Part shown: positions 52,464 to 59,877 of the stretch, piece by piece
Layout: each line of letters starts with the position of its first letter
How positions within the stretch are numbered: position 1 is the stretch's first letter
Assembly: GCA_936933955.1 (NCBI GenBank)
Contig: CAKZIN010000034.1
Location: 1 to 64,000 of the forward strand
DNA length: 64,000 bases
DNA from: an uncultured Sphingopyxis sp.
Lineage (GTDB): Bacteria; Pseudomonadota; Alphaproteobacteria; Sphingomonadales; Sphingomonadaceae
Reading direction: 5' to 3'
Notes under the pieces: generated by a model
The model's database searches: none
Told to the model about the DNA's origin: nothing
What the model saw: only the letters and a program-made list of their open reading frames with translations
Position numbers and translations under genes: made by a program

Positions 52464-52524
52464 AGGTTCCCGCGATAGTGCGATATGATGAGCCACCCGA
52501 CTCTCGCCAGGCAAGGGCGATCGG
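52464..52524. promoter_or_regulatory. Compact divergent promoter interval of the XrtA locus
   Basis: Only 61 bp separate the ligase start (minus strand) from the GNAT-like start (plus strand), so both arms of the locus must be driven from overlapping promoters. TATGAT at 52484-52489 resembles a -10 box for the plus strand, about 36 nt before the GTG, but no convincing -35 is paired with it. No sigma-54 motif was seen. Confidence 0.35.
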
Positions 52525-53583
52525 GTGGGGCAAAAGGGTGAATATCAGTTGAACCTCGATGATGCCATTGCCGCAGGGGCCAGCATCCTCGACACGCGCG
52601 CCGCGGGCGGGCTCGGGCCGTTCAGCCGCCTCGAATGGTTCGCGCTGCTGGCGGGCGCCCTCCCCCCGGGGGAGCGGCCGGAGGTCGTGGTATCCCGCCG
52701 CGAAGGCGCCTCGCAGTGGTGGATGATGGCGACGCCATCGGTGGGGCGCGCGATGCATTCGCTCACGAACTGGTACAGCTTTGCCTGGCGGCCGGAGACG
52801 TGCGGCGACGATCATCAGCGCCTCCCCCTCGCCTGCGACGCCGCGCGAGAGCTCGCGCTTCGCACCGGGCAGTTGCGGCTCGAACCCGTGCGCGAGGAGG
52901 ACTGCGCGCTGATCGTGACCGCACTCCGCCGCGCGGGCTGGCTGGTGGAGGCGGAGGCGACGGGGGCCAATCACCGGCTGCTGATCGGGGACCAGGGCTT
53001 CGAGGCGTGGTGGGCCAAACGCCCAGGTCAGATGCGCTCGACCGTCAAACGCAAGGGCCGCGATCCGGCGATTGCCATCCGCATCGAGCGTGATTTCACC
53101 GATGACGACTGGGCGGCGTTCGAAGCCGTCTATGCTTCGAGCTGGAAATGCCCGGAGGGTCGCCCCGACCTCCTCCGCCAGTTCGCGGCGGGCGAGGCGG
53201 CGCGTGGGCAGATGCGCCTGGGGCTGCTCGAGTGGGAGGGCGAGGTGATCGCCGCGCAGTTCTGGACGGTCGAAGGCGACACGGCTTTCATTCACAAGCT
53301 GGCGCATCGGCCTGAACATGACCGCCGTTCGCCCGGAACGCTGCTCACCCACGCGCTCGCCGCAGCGTGCGTGGCGGAGGGGGTGCGGACGATCGACTTC
53401 GGCACCGGCGATGATCCCTACAAGAAGCAATGGTCCGACGACGCCCGCCCGCTCTACACCATCAGCGCGCACAACCCGCGCAGGATCGGGGCTTGGCCCG
53501 GCCTCGCGAAGGCGGCGGCGAAGCTGGTGGCGCGAAGGTTTGAGCCCCGGCTGCGCCTTGCGAGCCGCGCTCCAGTCGGATAG
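52525..53583 (+). CDS. GNAT/FemAB-like acyltransferase of the XrtA locus
   Basis: A 352-residue protein with two GNAT-like halves, as in the CelD/BioF2-like FemAB group. The second half shows FEAWWAKRPGQMRSTVKRKGRD, WKCPEGRPDLLRQFAAGEAARGQ, HKLAHRPEHDRRSPGTLL and the closing DFGTGDDPYKKQWSDDARPL. This last motif matches acyltransferases that use an activated acyl donor. It is immediately upstream of an acyl carrier protein gene, so an ACP-bound donor is a reasonable guess. It starts at GTG (52525) with AAGGG upstream; a TTG at 52549 is an alternative. It is different from the FemAB-like protein at 41673-42698. Confidence 0.82.
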   Translation: MGQKGEYQLNLDDAIAAGASILDTRAAGGLGPFSRLEWFALLAGALPPGERPEVVVSRREGASQWWMMATPSVGRAMHSLTNWYSFAWRPETCGDDHQRLPLACDAARELALRTGQLRLEPVREEDCALIVTALRRAGWLVEAEATGANHRLLIGDQGFEAWWAKRPGQMRSTVKRKGRDPAIAIRIERDFTDDDWAAFEAVYASSWKCPEGRPDLLRQFAAGEAARGQMRLGLLEWEGEVIAAQFWTVEGDTAFIHKLAHRPEHDRRSPGTLLTHALAAACVAEGVRTIDFGTGDDPYKKQWSDDARPLYTISAHNPRRIGAWPGLAKAAAKLVARRFEPRLRLASRAPVG

Positions 53584-53618
53584 CGCGCGCCGCCGTGACC
53601 AAGGACGAGGGAGCAGCG

Positions 53619-53891
53619 ATGAGCGGGGACCAGTACGAGCGTGCGGATACGGCGCTGCGGGGCGTACTGACCGACCTGCTCGGCATCGACGCGGCGCGTG
53701 TCGCGGCCTTCGACGCCGAAACGCCGCTGTTCGGAGCGTTGCCCGAGCTCGATTCGATGGCGGTTGCGACGCTGCTCACAGAGCTGGAGGATCGCACCGG
53801 CATCGTTGTCGACGATGATGAGGTCGACATCGAGATGTTCGAGACCTTCGGCGCGCTGCGCAGCTTCGTCGCGGGCAAGCTCGCAGGGTGA
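53619..53891 (+). CDS. Acyl carrier protein of the XrtA locus
   Basis: A 90-residue acyl carrier protein. The phosphopantetheine serine is S46 in PELDSMAVATLL. The acidic helix III region (IVVDDDEVDIEMFETFGALRSF) completes the fold. The ATG at 53619 has GGGAG about 5 nt upstream, so it is preferred to a GTG at 53595. Its stop overlaps the next start (ATGA). The likely partner is the acyl-CoA ligase across the divergent promoter, and the acyltransferase-like gene is directly upstream. Confidence 0.93.
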   Translation: MSGDQYERADTALRGVLTDLLGIDAARVAAFDAETPLFGALPELDSMAVATLLTELEDRTGIVVDDDEVDIEMFETFGALRSFVAGKLAG

Positions 53892-55408
53892 ACGAGCGCG
53901 TCCCGGCGCTGCGCTTCGGCCCGGGTGATGCGCGCTGGCGGGTGCTGCTGATCCCGCCGCTGTTCGATGAAGCCAACCGTATGCGCCGCACGCTCGCGAT
54001 GACCATGCGCGCGCTCGCCGACCAAGGCGTGGCGAGCCTGCTCCCCGACCTTCCCGCGCAGGGCGAGAGCTTGCTTCCGAACGAAGCGGCGACGCTTGAG
54101 CTGTGGCGCGAAGGGCTGCGCGAGTTGGCCCGAAACGAACGTCCGTTGATCGTCGCGAGCTGGCGCGGCGGCGCGCTGATCGACGATGCGGTGGAGGGCG
54201 CGCTCGGCTGGTGGCGGATGAGCCCCGTTGCGGGCGCGAGCCTCGTTCGCGCGCTCCTGCGCACACGCATCGCGGGGGACAAGGAGGGCGGGCGAACGAC
54301 GACTGCCGACAGCCTGCGCCGCGACGCAGCCGCTGCGCCTGTCGAACTGGGCGGCTACCGCCTGTCGGGCGCGATGCTCGATCAGCTCGACCGCGCGACA
54401 CCCGTCGCAGTTTCGCCGGTGCGCGAGGTGACACCCGCCGAAATGAACGGCTCCGCGCTGTGGCTGCGCAGCCAGCCCGGCGAGGATCGCGCGATGGCGG
54501 AAGCGATGGCGGCCGATCTCGCGAATTGGGGAAAGGAACTCGCGACCCTCGCGGCCCTCGCGACCCCGCCGACCAGCGCGCCCGAGCCCAAACCACCCTC
54601 GCCGCAGAGAGAAATCGTCTGGTTCGACGTCGACGGCAGCCGATGCGCTGCGACGCTCGACCGCGCGGCAGGGTCGACGGGGTTGCTGATCGTTTCCGGC
54701 GGCAACGAAGTCCGCTGCGGCGCGCATCGCGGCATGGCGGAGCTGGCAGGGACGGTCGCGGCGGAGGGCTGGCCGGTGTTCCGCTACGACCGGCGCGGGA
54801 TCGGCGACAGCGAGGGGGAAAACCGCGAGTATCTCTCCGCAGAACCAGACATTGCGGCCGCCGCGCGAACGTTTCGCGAGGCTTGCCCGCAAGTCACACG
54901 GCTGGTGGCATTCGGCAATTGCGATTCGGCGACGGCGCTGGCGCTGTTCGCGAACGCCGCGGGCATCGACCGCCTGCTGCTTGGCAATCCGTGGACGCTG
55001 GAGGATGAGGGCGACGGGGCGCCGGGCGACGAGGCCGCGACGCCGCTCCCATCACCCGCCGAAGTACGCGCGCGTTACCTCGCGAAACTTACGCAGCCTT
55101 CCGAATGGTGGCGGTTGCTGCGTGGCGGCGTCGATCTGGGCAAGCTCGCCAAGGGCATCGCCCGTGCCCGCCAGCCCGACGCGCCCCCTGCAGCGGTGGC
55201 GGAACGACTGCTCGCCGCACTTGCCAATGGCGGCGATGTGCGCATCTTGCTCGCGAGCCGCGACCGTATTGCGCGCGAGTTCGAGCGGACGATCCGCCTC
55301 CCCGGCCTGCGCATCGAACGCGTGGACAGCGCCAGCCACAGCTTCGCCGACGACGCGGCGCGGGACTGGCTGCGCGCGCGCATCCTGGCCGCGCTGCGCG
55401 AAGATTAG
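53888..55408 (+). CDS. Fusion of XrtA-associated hydrolase 2 and hydrolase 1
   Basis: A 506-residue protein with two alpha/beta-hydrolase domains. Residues 1-215 resemble exosortase A-associated hydrolase 2 (VLLIPPLFDEANRMRRTLAM, LPDLPAQGES, ASWRGGAL with no Ser nucleophile). A Pro-rich linker lies at 227-238. Residues 240-506 resemble hydrolase 1 (LLIVSGGNEVRCGAHRGMA, FRYDRRGIGDSEGE, FGNCDSATALALF, where the nucleophile position is Cys, not Ser). In most loci I recall these are separate genes. The stop overlaps the convergent helicase gene by 4 nt. The catalytic residues are atypical in both halves, so enzymatic activity is uncertain. Confidence 0.85.
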   Translation: MNERVPALRFGPGDARWRVLLIPPLFDEANRMRRTLAMTMRALADQGVASLLPDLPAQGESLLPNEAATLELWREGLRELARNERPLIVASWRGGALIDDAVEGALGWWRMSPVAGASLVRALLRTRIAGDKEGGRTTTADSLRRDAAAAPVELGGYRLSGAMLDQLDRATPVAVSPVREVTPAEMNGSALWLRSQPGEDRAMAEAMAADLANWGKELATLAALATPPTSAPEPKPPSPQREIVWFDVDGSRCAATLDRAAGSTGLLIVSGGNEVRCGAHRGMAELAGTVAAEGWPVFRYDRRGIGDSEGENREYLSAEPDIAAAARTFREACPQVTRLVAFGNCDSATALALFANAAGIDRLLLGNPWTLEDEGDGAPGDEAATPLPSPAEVRARYLAKLTQPSEWWRLLRGGVDLGKLAKGIARARQPDAPPAAVAERLLAALANGGDVRILLASRDRIAREFERTIRLPGLRIERVDSASHSFADDAARDWLRARILAALRED

Positions 55409-56835
55409 GTCGCGCTGAAGTCGAGGAAGCCGGGGCGCGGGCCGTTCCAGTCGGCGACCGCATCCTCGCTGAGCGGCGCTTCGAAAGCCGCGTCGCGATC
55501 CTCGCGCGCAGGTCCGTCGCCCCGACGTCCGCGTTGCGGTTCCCGCGCCGAAGCCGCTGCGGACTCCTCCGACTGCGCAGCGCGGCGCGGCCTGCGCTCC
55601 AAGCGTGCGGCGGGCGCACGTTCTTCACGGCGAGGTTCGTCGCGTCGAGTTTCCTCGCTCGGCGCTTCCTCGCGCGGCATGTCGCCCTTCTTCGCCGTCT
55701 TGCCGAAGCGGTCGCTGACGGGGATCTTTACCCCGATCAGCTTCTGGACGTTGGCGATTGCCTCCTCGTCCTTGTCGGTGACGAAGGTGTAGGCGTCGCC
55801 CTTGGCCCCCGCGCGGCCCGTCCGGCCGATGCGGTGGACGTAATCATCGGGATGCCACGGGGTGTCGTAGTTGACGACGTGGCTCACGCCCTTGATGTCG
55901 AGCCCGCGCGCGGCGACGTCCGACGCGACGAGGATGTTGATGTCCCCCGCCTTGAAGCGCTCCAGCTCCTTGATGCGGTCCGACTGGTCCATGTCGCCGT
56001 GGATTTCGCCCGCCTTGAACCGCTCCCGCTTGAGCGTCTTGGCGAGGTCGCGCACGGTCGTCTTACGGTTGCAGAAGATGATCGTCGTCATCTTCGGATC
56101 ATGGTCGAGCAGCTGCAGCAGCACGTCGCGCTTCTTGCGTTCATCGACCATCACCAGCGCCTGCGTGATGTCGAGGTTGGTCGACGCCGGGCGCGCGACC
56201 TCCACCGAACGCGGGTTGGTGAGGAACTGATCCGCGAGCTTCTTGATCGGCGGCGGCATGGTCGCCGAAAACAGGAGCGTCTGGCGCTGTTTCGGCAGCT
56301 TGCGGCAAATTTCCTCGATGTCGGGAATGAACCCCATGTCGAGCATGCGGTCGGCTTCGTCGATGACCAGCAGCTCGACCGCGGTAAGCAGGATCTTGCC
56401 GCGCCCGAACAGGTCCATCAGCCGCCCGGGGGTCGCGATGAGCACGTCGACGCCCTTTTCGAGCGCCTTCACCTGATCACCCATCTGCACGCCGCCAATC
56501 AGCAGCGCCATCGAAAGCTTGTGGTTCTTGCCGTACTTCTCGAAATTCTCGGCGACCTGCGCGGCGAGTTCGCGCGTGGGTTCGAGGATCAGGCTGCGCG
56601 GCATGCGCGCGCGGGCCCGGCCGGCGGACAGGATGTCGATCATCGGCAGCACAAAGCTCGCCGTCTTGCCGGTGCCGGTCTGCGCGATCGCGATCAGGTC
56701 GCGCATCATCTGCACCTGCGGGATCGCCGCGGCCTGGATGGGAGTGGGGTGCGTGTAACCCGACGCCGTCACCGCCGCGAGCAGCTCGTCAGACAGGCCG
56801 AGGTCGGCGAAAGTGGGGGGTGAGCCGTCGGTCAT
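55405..56835 (-). CDS. DEAD-box RNA helicase (RhlE-like)
   Basis: ATP-dependent RNA helicase of 476 residues. All core motifs are visible: AQTGTGKTASFVLP (motif I), PTRELAAQV (Ia), VIDEADRMLDMGF (II), FSATMPP (III), RGLDIKGVSHVVNYD (V) and HRIGRTGRAG (VI). The C-terminal 100 residues are an Arg/Glu/Ala-rich disordered tail typical of RNA-binding extensions. The Q motif is YTHPTPIQAAAIPQ. ATG at 56835 preferred to a GTG at 56841. The role is likely ribosome assembly or mRNA turnover. It converges on the hydrolase fusion with a 4-nt overlap. Confidence 0.95.
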   Translation of the reverse strand: MTDGSPPTFADLGLSDELLAAVTASGYTHPTPIQAAAIPQVQMMRDLIAIAQTGTGKTASFVLPMIDILSAGRARARMPRSLILEPTRELAAQVAENFEKYGKNHKLSMALLIGGVQMGDQVKALEKGVDVLIATPGRLMDLFGRGKILLTAVELLVIDEADRMLDMGFIPDIEEICRKLPKQRQTLLFSATMPPPIKKLADQFLTNPRSVEVARPASTNLDITQALVMVDERKKRDVLLQLLDHDPKMTTIIFCNRKTTVRDLAKTLKRERFKAGEIHGDMDQSDRIKELERFKAGDINILVASDVAARGLDIKGVSHVVNYDTPWHPDDYVHRIGRTGRAGAKGDAYTFVTDKDEEAIANVQKLIGVKIPVSDRFGKTAKKGDMPREEAPSEETRRDEPRREERAPAARLERRPRRAAQSEESAAASAREPQRGRRGDGPAREDRDAAFEAPLSEDAVADWNGPRPGFLDFSAT

Positions 56836-56918
56836 GGGCACTCAAAATGGGCGCGCCGCAAGGCACGCGATCGCGCCGAAGACGCTCGCTGCCTAGCCGC
56901 GAGGCCCGCAAAAAGCAA

Positions 56919-56952
56919 GGTGCGCGGGGGGCTCGCTACGCCCCCTTGCACC
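56919..56952 (+). other. Interrupted hairpin in the leader of the FAD-dehydrogenase gene
   Basis: GGTGC (56919-56923) pairs with GCACC (56948-56952) and GGGGG (56926-56930) with CCCCC (56941-56945). They are separated by a 2-nt internal loop on each side and closed by a 10-nt loop. It ends 28 nt before the ATG at 56981. It may be a leader structure or a terminator-like element for the divergent helicase promoter region; function is not shown. Confidence 0.35.
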
Positions 56953-56980
56953 GACCCCTCGCCTGGCTTCAAAGGCGCGC

Positions 56981-58393
56981 ATGTCGCACCCGATCCTCGC
57001 CGCGCTCGAGCGCGCCCTTCCGCCCGGGCGGGTCACGACCGACCCGCACGACATGGCGCCATGGCTCACCGACTGGCGCGGGCGTGTGCACGGCACGGCG
57101 CTAGCGATAGTGAGCCCTCGCTCCACTGACGAAGTGCAGGCGATCGTCCGCCTCGCCGGGGAGCATGGCGTCGCGATCACCGCGCAGGGCGGCAACACCA
57201 GCCAGGTCGCCGGCGCCACCCCGCCGCCTACAGGAGAGACGCTGCTGCTATCGCTGCGGCGGATGGACACGCTCACCATCGACGCAGCTGCGCATACGGC
57301 GCGAGCGCAGGCGGGCGTCATCCTCGAAAAACTGCACGACGCGGCGGCGCGCGAGGGCCTGCGCTTCCCGCTCAGCCTCGGTGCCAAGGGCAGCGCGACC
57401 GTCGGCGGGCTCGTCGCGACCAACGCGGGCGGTACGCAGGTGCTGCGCCACGGCACGATGCGCGCGCTGACGTTGGGGCTGGAGGTGGTGCGCCCGGACG
57501 GGACGCTGCTCGACCTCATGGCGCCGCTCGCCAAAGACAATCGCGGCCCCGACCCCAAGCAGATGTTCATCGGTGGCGAGGGCGCTTTCGGCATCGTCAC
57601 CGCCGCCACTCTTGCGCTCAAGCCCGCCGTGGCCGAGCGAGCGGTGGCGTGGGTCGCCGCCCCCTCCCCGCACGTCGCGCTCGAGTTGCTGCGGGCGCTC
57701 GATGGACAGTTGGGCACAATGCTGGAGGGGTTCGAACTCATCCCCGACCGCGGGCTGGCGATGGTATTGGAGCACGTCCCCGGCACCCGAGCGCCGCTTT
57801 CGAGCCCCTCCCCTTGGCATGTGCTGGTCGAAGCGGTGAGCGTCGCGGGAGCCCCCTCCCCCGCCCCGGCGCTGGAGGCCGCCCTCGCGGACGCAATCGA
57901 AGCCGGGCTCGCCACCGATGCGGCGCTCGCGCCGAGTGAGGGCGCCGCCGACGCGCTGTGGCGCATCCGCGAAGCGATCCCCGAAGCGCAGCGCGCGCTC
58001 GGCCCGCTGATTCCGCACGACGTGTCGGTGCCGGTGGCGGCGATGCCCGACTTCATCGACAGCGCGCCTGTGGTGGTCGAGGCGGCTTTCGCCGGAACGT
58101 CGACGCTTGCCTTCGGTCACCTCGGCGACGGCAACATCCACTTCCACGTCCGCCCGCCCGCGGGCGGCGACGCCGCCACCTGGATCGCCGAACATGGCGA
58201 GGCGGCGAGCGCTCTCGTCTATGCCGAGGCGATCAAACGCGGCGGCTCCATCAGCGCGGAACATGGCATCGGGCGCGACAAGGTGGCGTTGCTCGCGCGC
58301 ACCGACCCGCCTGAGCGCATCGCGCTGCTGCGCGCGCTCAAGGCCGCGCTCGACCCCAGCGGCATCCTCAACCCCGGAGTGCTGATTCCTTGA
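56981..58393 (+). CDS. FAD-linked 2-hydroxyacid dehydrogenase (D-lactate or D-2-hydroxyglutarate type)
   Basis: A 470-residue flavoprotein of the GlcD/DLD family, oxidising a D-2-hydroxyacid and passing electrons to the respiratory chain or a flavoprotein. The PCMH-type FAD domain has SPRSTDEVQAIVRLAGEHG, ITAQGGNTSQVAGA and GSATVGGLVATNAGG. The C-terminal domain holds HLGDGNIHFHV and SAEHGIGRDKV, the metal and substrate-binding motifs. D-2-hydroxyglutarate is as likely as D-lactate. The glycerol kinase gene overlaps its stop (TTGA). Confidence 0.9.
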   Translation: MSHPILAALERALPPGRVTTDPHDMAPWLTDWRGRVHGTALAIVSPRSTDEVQAIVRLAGEHGVAITAQGGNTSQVAGATPPPTGETLLLSLRRMDTLTIDAAAHTARAQAGVILEKLHDAAAREGLRFPLSLGAKGSATVGGLVATNAGGTQVLRHGTMRALTLGLEVVRPDGTLLDLMAPLAKDNRGPDPKQMFIGGEGAFGIVTAATLALKPAVAERAVAWVAAPSPHVALELLRALDGQLGTMLEGFELIPDRGLAMVLEHVPGTRAPLSSPSPWHVLVEAVSVAGAPSPAPALEAALADAIEAGLATDAALAPSEGAADALWRIREAIPEAQRALGPLIPHDVSVPVAAMPDFIDSAPVVVEAAFAGTSTLAFGHLGDGNIHFHVRPPAGGDAATWIAEHGEAASALVYAEAIKRGGSISAEHGIGRDKVALLARTDPPERIALLRALKAALDPSGILNPGVLIP

Positions 58394-59877
58394 GCGACGA
58401 CCGCCCGATCCTGGTCATCGATGAAGGCACGACCTCGACTCGCGCAATGCTGTTTGCGCCCGACGGGCGGGTGCGCGCGGTCGAGCAGCGCGCGATCCGT
58501 CAAAGCTACCCGCAGCCCGGCTGGGTCGAGCAGGACGGCGAGGAGATATGGCAGGCAACGCTCGCCTGCGCGCGCGTGATGGTGAATGCTGCTGGCGGGC
58601 CGACGCGCATCGCCGCGATCGGCATCACCAATCAGCGTGAGACGGTGCTGTTCTGGGATCGCGTCACCGGCGCGCCGCTCGCTCCGGCGATCGTCTGGCA
58701 GGACCGCCGCACCGCCGACGCCTGTACCGCGCTGCGCGACGCTGGCGAGGAGCGTCGCGTGCAGGCGACCACCGGGCTGCTGCTCGACCCCTATTTCAGC
58801 GCGAGCAAGATCGCCTGGGCGCTCGAGCATTGGCCGCAGCTGCGCGCAGCGGGGGCCCGCCTCGCCGTGGGGACGGTCGAGAGCTACCTCGTGCACCGTC
58901 TGACCGGCGGGGCGCATGTCAGCGATGTCAGCAACGCCAGCCGCACGATGGCGCTGGCGCTCGACGGGCGCGACTGGGATGGCGGGATGCTCGACCTGCT
59001 CGGGATCGATCGGCGCGCGTTGCCGCAGATCGTCGGCTCGACGCCGCTGGGCCTCGCGACCGATCCGGCACTGTTCGGCGCTGCCATCCCCATCGCTGGC
59101 CTTGCGGGCGACCAGCAAGCGGCGCTGATCGGGCAGGGCTGCTTCTCCGCCGGCCAGGTGAAAGCAACATTCGGCACCGGCGCGTTCATCCTCGCCGCGA
59201 CCGGGCGAAAGCGTCCGGCATCCGAACACCGCCTGCTCGCCACCATCGCGCATGAGGTCGCAGGCGAACGGCACTATGCGCTCGAAGGGTCACTATTCGT
59301 CGCGGGGAGCCTGATTCAGTGGCTGCGCGATGGCCTCGGCCTGCTCAAGGACAGCGCGGAGAGCGAGGCGCTCGCGCGTAGCGTGTCGGATAACGGCGGC
59401 GTGGTGGTGGTGCCCGCGCTTGCCGGGCTCGGGGCGCCGCACTGGGACGCAGACGCACGCGGCGCGATCCACGGGCTAAGCTTCGCCGCCACCCGCGCGC
59501 ATGTCGCTCGAGCCAGCCTGGAGGCGATGGCGCACCAGGTGCACGATCTGATGCGCGCCTTTGCCGCCGATGGCGCGGCGTGGAGCGAGTTGCGCGTCGA
59601 TGGCGGGATGATCGCCAACGACTGGCTCGCCCAGGATCTGGCCGATGTGCTGGAGATCGAGGTCGAGCGGCCGGCGATGGTCGAGACCACCGCGCTTGGC
59701 GCGGCGATGCTCGCCGGGGTCGGTTGCGGACGGTTCGCTTCGCTCGAGGACGCTGCCACGGCGATGCGCGGCGCCTCCGTCCGTTTTCACCCGAAGATGG
59801 CGAGCGAGGTTCGCGACGCGCGCCTCACGGCGTGGCGTGACGCGCTCGAACGGACCCTCACGCGACGCGGCGGGTGA
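58390..59877 (+). CDS. glpK: Glycerol kinase
   Basis: Phosphorylates glycerol to sn-glycerol 3-phosphate. The 495 residues start DRPILVIDEGTTSTRAMLF and contain PQPGWVEQDGEEIW, ITNQRETVLFWDRVTG, the IVWQDRRTADAC substrate site, the second-domain GATFGTG-like KATFGTGAFIL, and ALAGLGAPHWDADARG with catalytic aspartate. The start is TTG, overlapping the preceding stop as TTGA; the next ATG would remove the first conserved motif. No glpD or glpF is adjacent. The 3' end overlaps the convergent chemoreceptor gene by 20 nt. Confidence 0.94.
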   Translation: MSDDRPILVIDEGTTSTRAMLFAPDGRVRAVEQRAIRQSYPQPGWVEQDGEEIWQATLACARVMVNAAGGPTRIAAIGITNQRETVLFWDRVTGAPLAPAIVWQDRRTADACTALRDAGEERRVQATTGLLLDPYFSASKIAWALEHWPQLRAAGARLAVGTVESYLVHRLTGGAHVSDVSNASRTMALALDGRDWDGGMLDLLGIDRRALPQIVGSTPLGLATDPALFGAAIPIAGLAGDQQAALIGQGCFSAGQVKATFGTGAFILAATGRKRPASEHRLLATIAHEVAGERHYALEGSLFVAGSLIQWLRDGLGLLKDSAESEALARSVSDNGGVVVVPALAGLGAPHWDADARGAIHGLSFAATRAHVARASLEAMAHQVHDLMRAFAADGAAWSELRVDGGMIANDWLAQDLADVLEIEVERPAMVETTALGAAMLAGVGCGRFASLEDAATAMRGASVRFHPKMASEVRDARLTAWRDALERTLTRRGG

